From positions 1 through 6,922 of the forward strand of contig CAMPGU010000225.1 of assembly GCA_946885645.1 (NCBI GenBank): a stretch of 6,922 nt of DNA, given 5' to 3'. The position numbers were made by a program, and so were the translations under genes. Below, piece after piece: positions 1 to 5,272 of this stretch. The first letter of the stretch is position 1. Each line of letters starts with the position of its first letter. The notes below the pieces were generated by a model. That model searched no databases. It was given only the letters and a program-made list of their open reading frames with translations, and was not told the origin of the DNA. Source of the stretch: an uncultured Haloferula sp. (lineage in GTDB: Bacteria; Verrucomicrobiota; Verrucomicrobiae; Verrucomicrobiales; Akkermansiaceae).

Positions 1-199
1 AGGTCCTGCCTGCGGCCCGCCATGCCTTGGCCGCGACCAATGCTTCCCCGCGTGTGAGGAAAGGGGTGCGCCCGGTGAGACGGAAGCGGCAGCAATCGCC
101 CCGGCCGGTACACGCGCGCTCCAACGGCCGCTGCTCCCATTCGTCATAAACCGCTCTCGTCTCGGCCGCGGCGGCACGCAATCCGGCATCCGGTTTCAC
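1..199 (-). CDS. YkgJ-like cysteine-cluster (putative Zn/Fe-chelating) protein, N-terminal part
   Basis: This is a partial gene running off the left edge; 66 codons are visible on the minus strand with no stop. The start is a GTG at 199-197 whose last two bases are shared with the TGA stop of the DUF1080 gene (GTGA overlap). It is the only ATG/GTG/TTG start in this frame after the stop at 238-236, so translational coupling is likely. The visible protein begins VKPDAGLRAAAAE, continues with YDEWEQRPLERACTGRGDCC (residues 18-37), then RFRLTGRTPFLTRGEAL. The C-x5-CC cluster (C30, C36, C37) followed by an RLTGRTP segment resembles the CxxCxxCC 'zinc- or iron-chelating' family (PF03692, YkgJ-like), except that the expected second cysteine is Arg33. 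There is no signal peptide, so it is probably cytoplasmic. Metal binding is inferred and the substrate is unknown. The family call comes from the cluster and recognisable flanking sequence only; the C-terminal cysteines lie outside the window. Confidence 0.72.
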   Translation of the reverse strand, partial: MKPDAGLRAAAAETRAVYDEWEQRPLERACTGRGDCCRFRLTGRTPFLTRGEALVAAKAWRAAGRT

Positions 200-762
200 G
201 GCAGGTCGAGCTTGTTGATGCGGAGACTGCGGAACTCAACCCTTCCTTGGTCGAATTCCAAACCGATGTGCCCCCAGCCGCGCGGGCTGCGGTCCTGATA
301 TTCCACGATCCGCTCCCCATCCAGCCACACCTCCACCTTCCCGCCCTCGACCTTCACCCGGAGCCTCCGCCAGCCTGCAACATCGCCTGCCCCCGCATGA
401 CGGGAGCGCCCTGTCAGGCTCCCGGTGGGATAGGCATCGGCCCCGGGAGCGATATTCACCTCGTAGCATTCCGACCCCGGATCGGTCACGGTCTTCGGGG
501 AGGAAAGGAATACGCCGCTTTCCGCTCCCGGCTCCGCCCGGAATTCCAATTCCAGCTCGCAATCGCGATAAGTGCCCCGGCTGGTGAGGAGGCCTTTCTG
601 CCCTCTGTCCACGACGATGGCTCCGTCCCGGACGCTCCAATTCGTTTTGGTCTGCAGGTCCCATCCGTCGAGATCGCGGCCGTTGAAAAGCTCCTGCCAA
701 GCGGCCGCCGCGCTGCCCGCCAGCAGAACGGAAACGACAAACGCGTTTGCGACGATTCTCAT
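196..762 (-). CDS. Secreted DUF1080 protein (3-keto-disaccharide hydrolase-like)
   Basis: This encodes 188 residues. The chosen start (ATG at 762-760) begins a clear signal peptide: MRIVANAFVV, a hydrophobic VSVLLAGSAAA core, and likely cleavage near residues 20-21 (AAA|AW). The frame stays open upstream to 894, but that extension would bury the signal peptide and cross the divergent promoter region. The mature protein is one DUF1080/PF06439 concanavalin-like beta-sandwich. It shows the diagnostic LFNGRDLDGW (25-34), WSVRDGAIVV (42-51), the alternating strand ELELEFR (near 69-75), ESGVFL (81-86), YEVNI (100-104), TGSL (113-116), VEVWLDGERI and the closing strand VEFRSLRI. The length is normal for a single-domain member. 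Characterised members hydrolyse 3-keto-glycosides; many in Planctomycetota and Verrucomicrobiota have unknown substrates. Its stop overlaps the next minus-strand gene by 4 bp, and it diverges from a secreted dehydrogenase/cytochrome c. No strong Shine-Dalgarno is seen (CTGGAAAC just before ATG). Confidence 0.9.
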   Translation of the reverse strand: MRIVANAFVVSVLLAGSAAAAWQELFNGRDLDGWDLQTKTNWSVRDGAIVVDRGQKGLLTSRGTYRDCELELEFRAEPGAESGVFLSSPKTVTDPGSECYEVNIAPGADAYPTGSLTGRSRHAGAGDVAGWRRLRVKVEGGKVEVWLDGERIVEYQDRSPRGWGHIGLEFDQGRVEFRSLRINKLDLP

Positions 763-892
763 GTTTCCAGTTTGCAGAGGGGGCGGTTTCCTTGCAAGCG
801 TGCCCCTGTAAGCCAATCGCAGCCATCCCGACATTTCCGGACAAAAAGACAGATTTTCGGCGCTCGTCCGGTATTTCCCGCCCAACCCGATC
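763..892. promoter_or_regulatory. Divergent intergenic region between the DUF1080 gene and the dehydrogenase gene
   Basis: These 130 bp separate two divergently transcribed genes, so both promoters should lie here or just inside the genes. I found no convincing -35/-10 pair in either direction. TTGCAA at 792-797 has no matching -10 at 16-18 bp on the plus strand. There is an A-rich patch at 841-851. Neither gene has a clear Shine-Dalgarno: the dehydrogenase start is preceded by CCCAACCCGATC. The regulatory role follows from gene orientation, not from a recognised site. Confidence 0.4.
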
Positions 893-3800
893 ATGAAATT
901 ACTCCTTTTTGCTCTCGTCCTGGCGCCGCTGCTTCAAGCCGGACCGGTCTTCCAAGCCCCCCTCAAGGAAGAACACATCGTGATGATCGGGAACGGCTTG
1001 GGCGAGCGGATGCAGTATTTCGGCTACTTCGAGACCGAACTCCATCTCCGCTACCCCGAGCACCGTCTCACGATCCGGAACATGTGTTTCCCCGGAGACA
1101 CGCCGGCCTATCGGCCGCGCGCAGGCCGCAAGACCCCCTGGGCCTTCCCGGGTGGCGAAAAGTTCCGGCCGGAGCTCAACAAGCATCTCGGCGAAGGCCA
1201 CTACCCCTCGGAAGACGAGTGGCTGACGGTGTGCCAGGCGGACACGATCCTCGCTTTTTTCGGCTACAATGAGTCCTTCGACGGCCCCGGCGGCGTCCCG
1301 AAATTCCGCGCCGAACTCGATGCCTTCGTCACCCACACGCTGGAGCAGAAATACAACGGCGAGTCCGCGCCCAAGCTGGTGCTCGTTTCCCCGATCGCTT
1401 TCGAGGATCTGAGCGCCTCGATGGACCTGCCGGACGGAGCCAAGGAGAACGCGAACCTGACCCTTTACACGGAGGCGATGAAGAAGGTGGCCGGGGATCG
1501 GAACATCGGCTTCATCGATCTCTTCCAGCCTAGCGCCGCGCTCTACGAGAAGTTCAAGGAGCCTCTCACGATCAACGGATTTTCCCTCAATGAACAAGGC
1601 GAGCAGCTGATGGGGACCATTCTGGCGGAGGCGCTCTACAAGCCGGAAATGATCGAAGTAACCACGAATCCCGGGAAGCTGCGCAGTCTGGTGAACCAGA
1701 AGTCCTGGTTCTGGCACAACGACTACCGCATGCTCAACGGCGTCCACGTTTACGGGCGCCGCTGGAAGCCCTTCGGCGACTTCAACTACCCCCAGGAGAT
1801 CGAAAAGATCCGCGGAATGACCGTCAACCGCGACTGGGCGATCTGGCGGATGCTTGCCAACAAGGAATCCAATCTGAAAGAGGCGGACGCGAAGACCCGC
1901 CAGTTGGATCCGGTGACCTCGAATTTCAACCGGCCGATCAAGTACCTGCGCGAGAAGGAGGCCCTCAAGACCTTCAAGCTGATGGACGGCTTCGAGATCG
2001 GCCTCTTCGCTTCCGAGGAGGATTTCCCGGATCTGGCGAACCCGATGCAGATGACCTTCGACAACAAGGGCCGCCTGTGGATCTGCACGATGCCCTCCTA
2101 CCCGCACTACCGGCCGGGCGACGAGCCGCCGAACGACAAGATCCTGATCCTGGAGGACACGGACGGCGACAACCGGGCCGACAAACAGACGATCTTTGCC
2201 GACAGGCTCCATCTCCCGATCGGCATCGAGCTCGCGCCGGAGGGCGTGTATGTCTCGCAGGAGCCGAACCTGATGCTGCTGAAGGACCTCAACGGCGACG
2301 ACAAGGCCGATACCCGCGATTATTTGCTCCACGGCTTCGATCCCCACGATACCCACCACGCGATCCACGCCTTTTCCTCCGATTCCTCAGGCGCGATCTA
2401 CATGGGCGAGGGCGTCTTCCTCCACTCGCAGGTGGAAACCCCGTACGGCCCTCAGCGCTGCACCGGCGGCGGCATCTGGCGCTTCGATCCGAAATCGTTC
2501 CGGCTGGAGCGCTATGTCCAAACCTACTTCAACAACCCCTGGGGCATCACCTTCGACGACTGGCAGCAGTGCTTCATCGCCGACGCTTCCGGCGGTAACA
2601 ACTACTGGGCTCTCCCGATTTCGATCAAGGCACCCTTTCACCACGAAACGGGGAAGATCGGCGAATTCGCGCCGAAGCGGGCCCGACCCACGGCGGGTGC
2701 GGAGTTCATCCACTCGCGGCATTTCCCGGACGAGCTGCAGGGCGGCTTCATGACGAACAATTCGATCGGCTTCCTCGGCACCAGCATCCACCAGGTCTGG
2801 GAAGACCGCGGCGGATACTCCGGGAAGCACATCGGCGATCTTGTCACCTCCTCGGACCCGAACTTCAGGCCGGCGGATCTCGAGTTCGCCCCGGACGGCT
2901 CCCTTTACATCGTCGATTGGCACAATGCGCTGATCGGCCACATGCAGCACTCCGCCCGCGATCCCAACCGCGGCAAGACGCACGGCCGCATCTACCGCGT
3001 GACCCATAAGACCCGCCCGCTGGTGAAGCCCGCGAAGATCGACGGGGCCGAGATTACGCAGTTGCTCGAAATCCTGAAGGAGCCCGAGTACCGCACCCGC
3101 TACCGCGCGCGCCGCGAACTGCGCGGTCGCCCTGCGGATGCCGTACTGCCCGCGGTGAAAGCGTGGGCTGCCAAGCTCGATAAGGCCGATCCGCGCTACG
3201 AACACCACCTCGCGGAAGCCCTGTGGGCGACGTGGGCGCAGAACCGGGTGGACCGCGAGCTGCTGGATCTTTGCCTGACCGCAAAGGCGCATCAGGCGCG
3301 CGCCGCCGCCGTGGAAGTCATCCGCCACGCCTGGCGGAAAATCCCGGATCATGCCGCGGTGCTAACCACGGCGGCCAACGATCCGTCCTCGCTGGTCCGC
3401 TTGGAAGTCCTTGCCGCCGCCTCCTGGCTCGACAATGCCGATGGCGCGCGGATCGCCCTGGAAGTGCTGAAGCACCCCATCGACAAATGGATGCCGGAGG
3501 CAATCAAGACTGCCTTCCTCACCCTCGGCGATGACGTCGAAGCACTCAAGAAGGGGAACAAGCTGGACCTCAGCGCCAATCCTCGCGCGGCCGATTATTT
3601 GGCAGGTAAACTGAAGATCGAGCCCGAGGAGACCGAAAAGGCCGAACCGGAGCCGAAGCTGCCAGCCGCGGAACTGGAACTCTGGCGTGTCGGCAAGGAA
3701 GTCTTCTCCCGCGACGCCCACTGCGCCACCTGCCATCAGGCGAATGGCCAGGGACAGGAGAAGATCTATCCTCCGCTCGCGGGAAGCGAATGGGTCACCG

Positions 3801-4093
3801 GCGACGAAGAGCGGCTCATCAAGCTCACCCTGAAGGGCCTGTGGGGTCCGATCACGGTGAAGGGCGTGAAATTCGATCCCACGACGGGTGTTCCCCCGAT
3901 GATGGGCTTCGGTCCCCTCCTCAATGATAAGGAGCTTGCCGGAGTGCTCACCTACGTGCGGAACAGCTTCGGCAATCAGGCGCCCGCCGTGAAGCCGGAG
4001 ACCGTGGCGAAGATCCGCGAGGCCACCAAAGAGAAGATCGATTTCTTCACCGTGGAGGATCTCCTGAAGCAACATCCCTTCCCTTCGAAGTGA
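893..4093 (+). CDS. PVC-type secreted dehydrogenase with SGNH-like domain and C-terminal CxxCH cytochrome c
   Basis: This encodes 1066 residues. The start is fixed by a signal peptide (MKLLLFALVLAPLLQAG, residues 1-17). Domains in order: an SGNH/GDSL-like domain, about 25-250 (MIGNGL at 31-36, PGDT at 67-70, FFGYNES at 122-128, NGFSLNE at 228-234); a linker, 250-360; a 'membrane-bound dehydrogenase' beta-propeller, about 362-705, like TIGR02604 and PQQ sugar dehydrogenases, with two calcium-loop-like motifs (DTDGDNRAD 422-430, DLNGDDKAD 465-473); HEAT-like helices, about 720-900; a Glu/Pro-rich linker, 908-926; and a cytochrome c domain with C944-A-T-C947-H948 and a candidate axial Met in PPMMGFGP (1003 or 1004). 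This layout is typical of Planctomycetota and Verrucomicrobiota. The likely role is periplasmic oxidation of a sugar or alcohol with electrons passed to the haem; the substrate is unknown. The SGNH domain lacks the usual nucleophile Ser (GNG) and the usual His (GFSLNE), so it is probably binding-only. No transmembrane segment follows the signal. Confidence 0.93.
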   Translation: MKLLLFALVLAPLLQAGPVFQAPLKEEHIVMIGNGLGERMQYFGYFETELHLRYPEHRLTIRNMCFPGDTPAYRPRAGRKTPWAFPGGEKFRPELNKHLGEGHYPSEDEWLTVCQADTILAFFGYNESFDGPGGVPKFRAELDAFVTHTLEQKYNGESAPKLVLVSPIAFEDLSASMDLPDGAKENANLTLYTEAMKKVAGDRNIGFIDLFQPSAALYEKFKEPLTINGFSLNEQGEQLMGTILAEALYKPEMIEVTTNPGKLRSLVNQKSWFWHNDYRMLNGVHVYGRRWKPFGDFNYPQEIEKIRGMTVNRDWAIWRMLANKESNLKEADAKTRQLDPVTSNFNRPIKYLREKEALKTFKLMDGFEIGLFASEEDFPDLANPMQMTFDNKGRLWICTMPSYPHYRPGDEPPNDKILILEDTDGDNRADKQTIFADRLHLPIGIELAPEGVYVSQEPNLMLLKDLNGDDKADTRDYLLHGFDPHDTHHAIHAFSSDSSGAIYMGEGVFLHSQVETPYGPQRCTGGGIWRFDPKSFRLERYVQTYFNNPWGITFDDWQQCFIADASGGNNYWALPISIKAPFHHETGKIGEFAPKRARPTAGAEFIHSRHFPDELQGGFMTNNSIGFLGTSIHQVWEDRGGYSGKHIGDLVTSSDPNFRPADLEFAPDGSLYIVDWHNALIGHMQHSARDPNRGKTHGRIYRVTHKTRPLVKPAKIDGAEITQLLEILKEPEYRTRYRARRELRGRPADAVLPAVKAWAAKLDKADPRYEHHLAEALWATWAQNRVDRELLDLCLTAKAHQARAAAVEVIRHAWRKIPDHAAVLTTAANDPSSLVRLEVLAAASWLDNADGARIALEVLKHPIDKWMPEAIKTAFLTLGDDVEALKKGNKLDLSANPRAADYLAGKLKIEPEETEKAEPEPKLPAAELELWRVGKEVFSRDAHCATCHQANGQGQEKIYPPLAGSEWVTGDEERLIKLTLKGLWGPITVKGVKFDPTTGVPPMMGFGPLLNDKELAGVLTYVRNSFGNQAPAVKPETVAKIREATKEKIDFFTVEDLLKQHPFPSK

Positions 4094-4105
4094 CTTTGTA
4101 GTCAC
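4090..4105 (+). other. Small hairpin spanning the dehydrogenase stop codon
   Basis: GTGACT (4090-4095), loop TTGT, AGTCAC (4100-4105) form a perfect 6-bp stem with a 4-nt loop. The TGA stop (4091-4093) lies inside the 5' arm. No T-tract follows (ACTACCCTCCCGTTT), so this is not a standard intrinsic terminator. It may protect the mRNA 3' end or weakly terminate transcription, or it may be chance. No better terminator was found between this gene and the phosphatase gene. Confidence 0.3.
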
Positions 4106-4169
4106 ACTACCCTCCCGTTTGTGCAGGTTTAGTTGCCTTATCAAATAAGACATTCAAGCCGATCACGCG

Positions 4170-4175
4170 AAGGAG
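4170..4175 (+). promoter_or_regulatory. Shine-Dalgarno AAGGAG deciding the phosphatase start
   Basis: AAGGAG lies 8 nt before the ATG at 4184, a good match in sequence and spacing to the anti-Shine-Dalgarno. The competing in-frame ATGs at 4133, 4247 and 4253 have no comparable purine stretch upstream. It is the best ribosome binding site in the window; the other genes have weak or no Shine-Dalgarno sequences. Confidence 0.65.
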
Positions 4176-4183
4176 TGTTCGGC

Positions 4184-5053
4184 ATGAGGATGCCTCAACC
4201 TCACTTTTCGGGTGAAACCCGGCGATGGCATGCCATCCGCTCTCCCATGGGCATGGCACGCGTTGGATTTCTACTGGATATGGACGGGGTGATCTACCGG
4301 GGCTCCCGGTTGGTCCCCGGTGCGTCCGATTTCATCACCCGATTGAGAAACCACGGAATACCCTTCCGGTTTCTCACCAACAACTCGCAGCGTGCGCGCC
4401 GCGATGTTGCACTGAAGCTCCGCCGCCTCGGCATCGAAGCCAGCGAAGGAGAAGTTTTCACCTGCGCGATGGCAACCGCGCGGTTCCTCGCCTCCCAAAA
4501 ACCCGGCGGGACCGCATACGTCATCGGTGAACATGGCCTCGCCGCCGCCCTCCATCGCAACGGCTTCTCGGTGGTCGATGACGATGCCGACTATGTGGTC
4601 GTCGGCGAAGGCCGAACCCTCACGTTCGAGATGATCGAGCGCGGCGTCCGCCTGGTAGAAAAAGGCGCACGCCTGATCGCCACCAATCCCGACCCGAACT
4701 GCCCCACCGATCAAGGCACCCGGCCCGGCTGCGGCGCGATCGTGGCGATGATTGAAAAGGCGACCGGCGTGGAGGCTTTCTCCGTCGGCAAGCCGAGCCC
4801 GGTCATGATGCGAGCCGCGCGGAAGGAAATGGGGCTCCGCACCGATGAGATCATCATGGTGGGGGACACGATGGAGACCGATATCCTCGGTGCCGTCCAG
4901 ATGGGCTACCGCAGCGTGCTCGTCCTCAGCGGCGGTACCCGTCGGCAGGACCTGAAGAATTTCGCCTACCAGCCGGACCTCGTCGTGGACCATGTCGGGA
5001 TGATCCCGGACGAATACATCTTCGAGAAATTCGGTGCCGCCTTGGCACAATGA
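4184..5053 (+). CDS. HAD-IIA family phosphatase (NagD-like)
   Basis: This encodes 289 residues from the ATG at 4184. It is a haloacid dehalogenase-type hydrolase with a C2 (type IIA) cap, the class of NagD, AraL and phosphoglycolate/p-nitrophenyl phosphatases. All catalytic motifs are present: motif I DMDGV (nucleophile D32, acid/base D34), motif II LTNNS (T65 onward), PGCGA (181-185), motif III lysine in VGKPSP (K203), and motif IV VGDTMETD (D228, D233, Mg2+ ligands). The cap lies between motifs II and III, about 95-185. It should be a cytoplasmic Mg2+-dependent phosphatase acting on sugar phosphates or nucleotides; the exact substrate cannot be read from sequence. Family members usually begin a few residues before motif I; this start gives about 28 residues of arginine- and proline-containing extension (MRMPQPHFSGETRRWH...). 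An ATG at 4247 would remove most of it but lacks a Shine-Dalgarno. The gene starts 90 bp after the dehydrogenase and is followed by structured non-coding DNA and a terminator. Confidence 0.9.
   Translation: MRMPQPHFSGETRRWHAIRSPMGMARVGFLLDMDGVIYRGSRLVPGASDFITRLRNHGIPFRFLTNNSQRARRDVALKLRRLGIEASEGEVFTCAMATARFLASQKPGGTAYVIGEHGLAAALHRNGFSVVDDDADYVVVGEGRTLTFEMIERGVRLVEKGARLIATNPDPNCPTDQGTRPGCGAIVAMIEKATGVEAFSVGKPSPVMMRAARKEMGLRTDEIIMVGDTMETDILGAVQMGYRSVLVLSGGTRRQDLKNFAYQPDLVVDHVGMIPDEYIFEKFGAALAQ
4224..4237. repeat. Perfect 14-bp palindrome
   Basis: GATGGCATGCCATC reads the same on both strands. It sits 40 bp inside the chosen phosphatase frame, just before the alternative ATGs at 4247 and 4253. 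If translation really began at 4247, it would be in the 5' leader and could be an operator. One perfect 14-bp palindrome in about 7 kb is near chance expectation (about 0.4 expected for random sequence), so a function is not supported by the site alone. Confidence 0.25.
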
Positions 5054-5081
5054 AAGCTTTCCTTGGTTAGCGGATGGTCCC

Positions 5082-5123
5082 TGTGCGAGTCGAGGTTTCT
5101 TGGGTTTAACCGACACTCGTACA
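5082..5123 (+). ncRNA. Structured RNA motif, copy 1 (hairpin with conserved loop)
   Basis: Lower stem TGTGCGAG (5082-5089) pairs with CTCGTACA (5116-5123), with one G-U wobble. TCG (5090-5092) pairs with CGA (5111-5113), leaving a CA bulge at 5114-5115. The loop is AGGTTTCTTGGGTTTAAC (5093-5110). The loop contains 15 bases repeated exactly in the next hairpin, while the stem sequence differs but still pairs. It is part of the 219-bp non-coding stretch between the phosphatase gene and the nucleotidyltransferase gene. I do not recognise it as a known RNA family. Confidence 0.55.
5094..5108 (+). repeat. Direct repeat of 15 bp, copy 1 (loop core)
   Basis: GGTTTCTTGGGTTTA is identical to 5146-5160, 52 bp downstream in the same orientation. 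It occupies the loop of the first hairpin. An exact 15-bp match at this distance is very unlikely by chance. Confidence 0.85.
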
Positions 5124-5130
5124 CGGTTCG

Positions 5131-5178
5131 CCACGGCGGGTGCGGGGTTTCTTGGGTTTACTCCCGGGCCCGCCGTGG
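5131..5178 (+). ncRNA. Structured RNA motif, copy 2 (hairpin with conserved loop)
   Basis: CCACGGCGGG (5131-5140) pairs perfectly over 10 bp with CCCGCCGTGG (5169-5178). After a small TG/GG internal loop, CGGG (5143-5146) pairs with CCCG (5163-5166). The terminal loop is GTTTCTTGGGTTTACT (5147-5162). It has the same plan as copy 1: lower stem, small internal asymmetry, short upper stem, large loop with the shared core. Where copy 1 has A5088-T5117, the equivalent pair here is G5139-C5170, a compensatory change that favours selection on pairing. Confidence 0.6.
5146..5160 (+). repeat. Direct repeat of 15 bp, copy 2 (loop core)
   Basis: GGTTTCTTGGGTTTA is identical to 5094-5108 and lies in the loop of the second hairpin; its first base also joins the upper stem. 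I did not notice further copies elsewhere in the window. Confidence 0.85.
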
Positions 5179-5200
5179 TCATCGCGCGGATAAAGGAAGG

Positions 5201-5235
5201 AGCAGCGGTCTTCACGACCGCTGCTTTTTGTTTTT
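5201..5235 (+). terminator. Intrinsic (rho-independent) terminator
   Basis: AGCAGCGGTC (5201-5210), loop TTCAC (5211-5215), GACCGCTGCT (5216-5225) form a perfect 10-bp GC-rich stem, followed by TTTTGTTTTT (5226-5235). The T-tract lies only on the plus-strand 3' side, so it acts on rightward transcription. It is preceded by a purine run (TAAAGGAAGG, 5191-5200). It lies 147 bp after the phosphatase stop and ends 37 bp before the next start codon. It may terminate the phosphatase mRNA, end a small RNA carrying the two hairpins, or serve as an attenuator for the nucleotidyltransferase gene. Confidence 0.9.
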
Positions 5236-5272
5236 GCCGGTGGCATGTCCTCCCCCGCACCCTCTGCCGCCT

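Noticed and set aside
763..894. N-terminal extension of the DUF1080 frame up to position 894
   Set aside because: It would add 44 residues ahead of a perfect signal peptide and overlap the divergent dehydrogenase start; the ATG at 762 is better.
247..1272. 341-codon plus-strand open frame across the DUF1080 gene and the start of the dehydrogenase
   Set aside because: It is antisense to a recognisable DUF1080 protein, has proline/arginine-rich low-information sequence, and overlaps the well-supported dehydrogenase start.
899..2368. 489-codon open frame on the minus strand inside the dehydrogenase gene
   Set aside because: Its protein is rich in V, L, R, G and E without domain signatures, as expected from the antisense of a high-GC gene with strong codon bias. 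The plus-strand protein is clearly real across the whole interval.
4119..4148. Possible promoter TTGTGC with AAATAA (18-bp spacing) before the phosphatase gene
   Set aside because: The AT-rich patch is suggestive in a GC-rich region, but the -10 match is poor and several alignments fit equally badly.
5042..5070. Possible promoter TTGGCA with GGTTAG (17-bp spacing) ahead of the hairpins
   Set aside because: The -35 is reasonable, but the -10 lacks the key T/A positions and the -35 lies within the phosphatase coding end.
5094..5160. Resemblance of GGGTTTA in the loop repeats to plant-type telomere repeats
   Set aside because: Only a single heptamer per loop, no tandem array, and the context is plainly bacterial; coincidence.
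5082..5178. CRISPR array reading of the two direct repeats
   Set aside because: Only two copies of 15 bp, the intervening sequence takes part in hairpin stems, and there are no cas genes.
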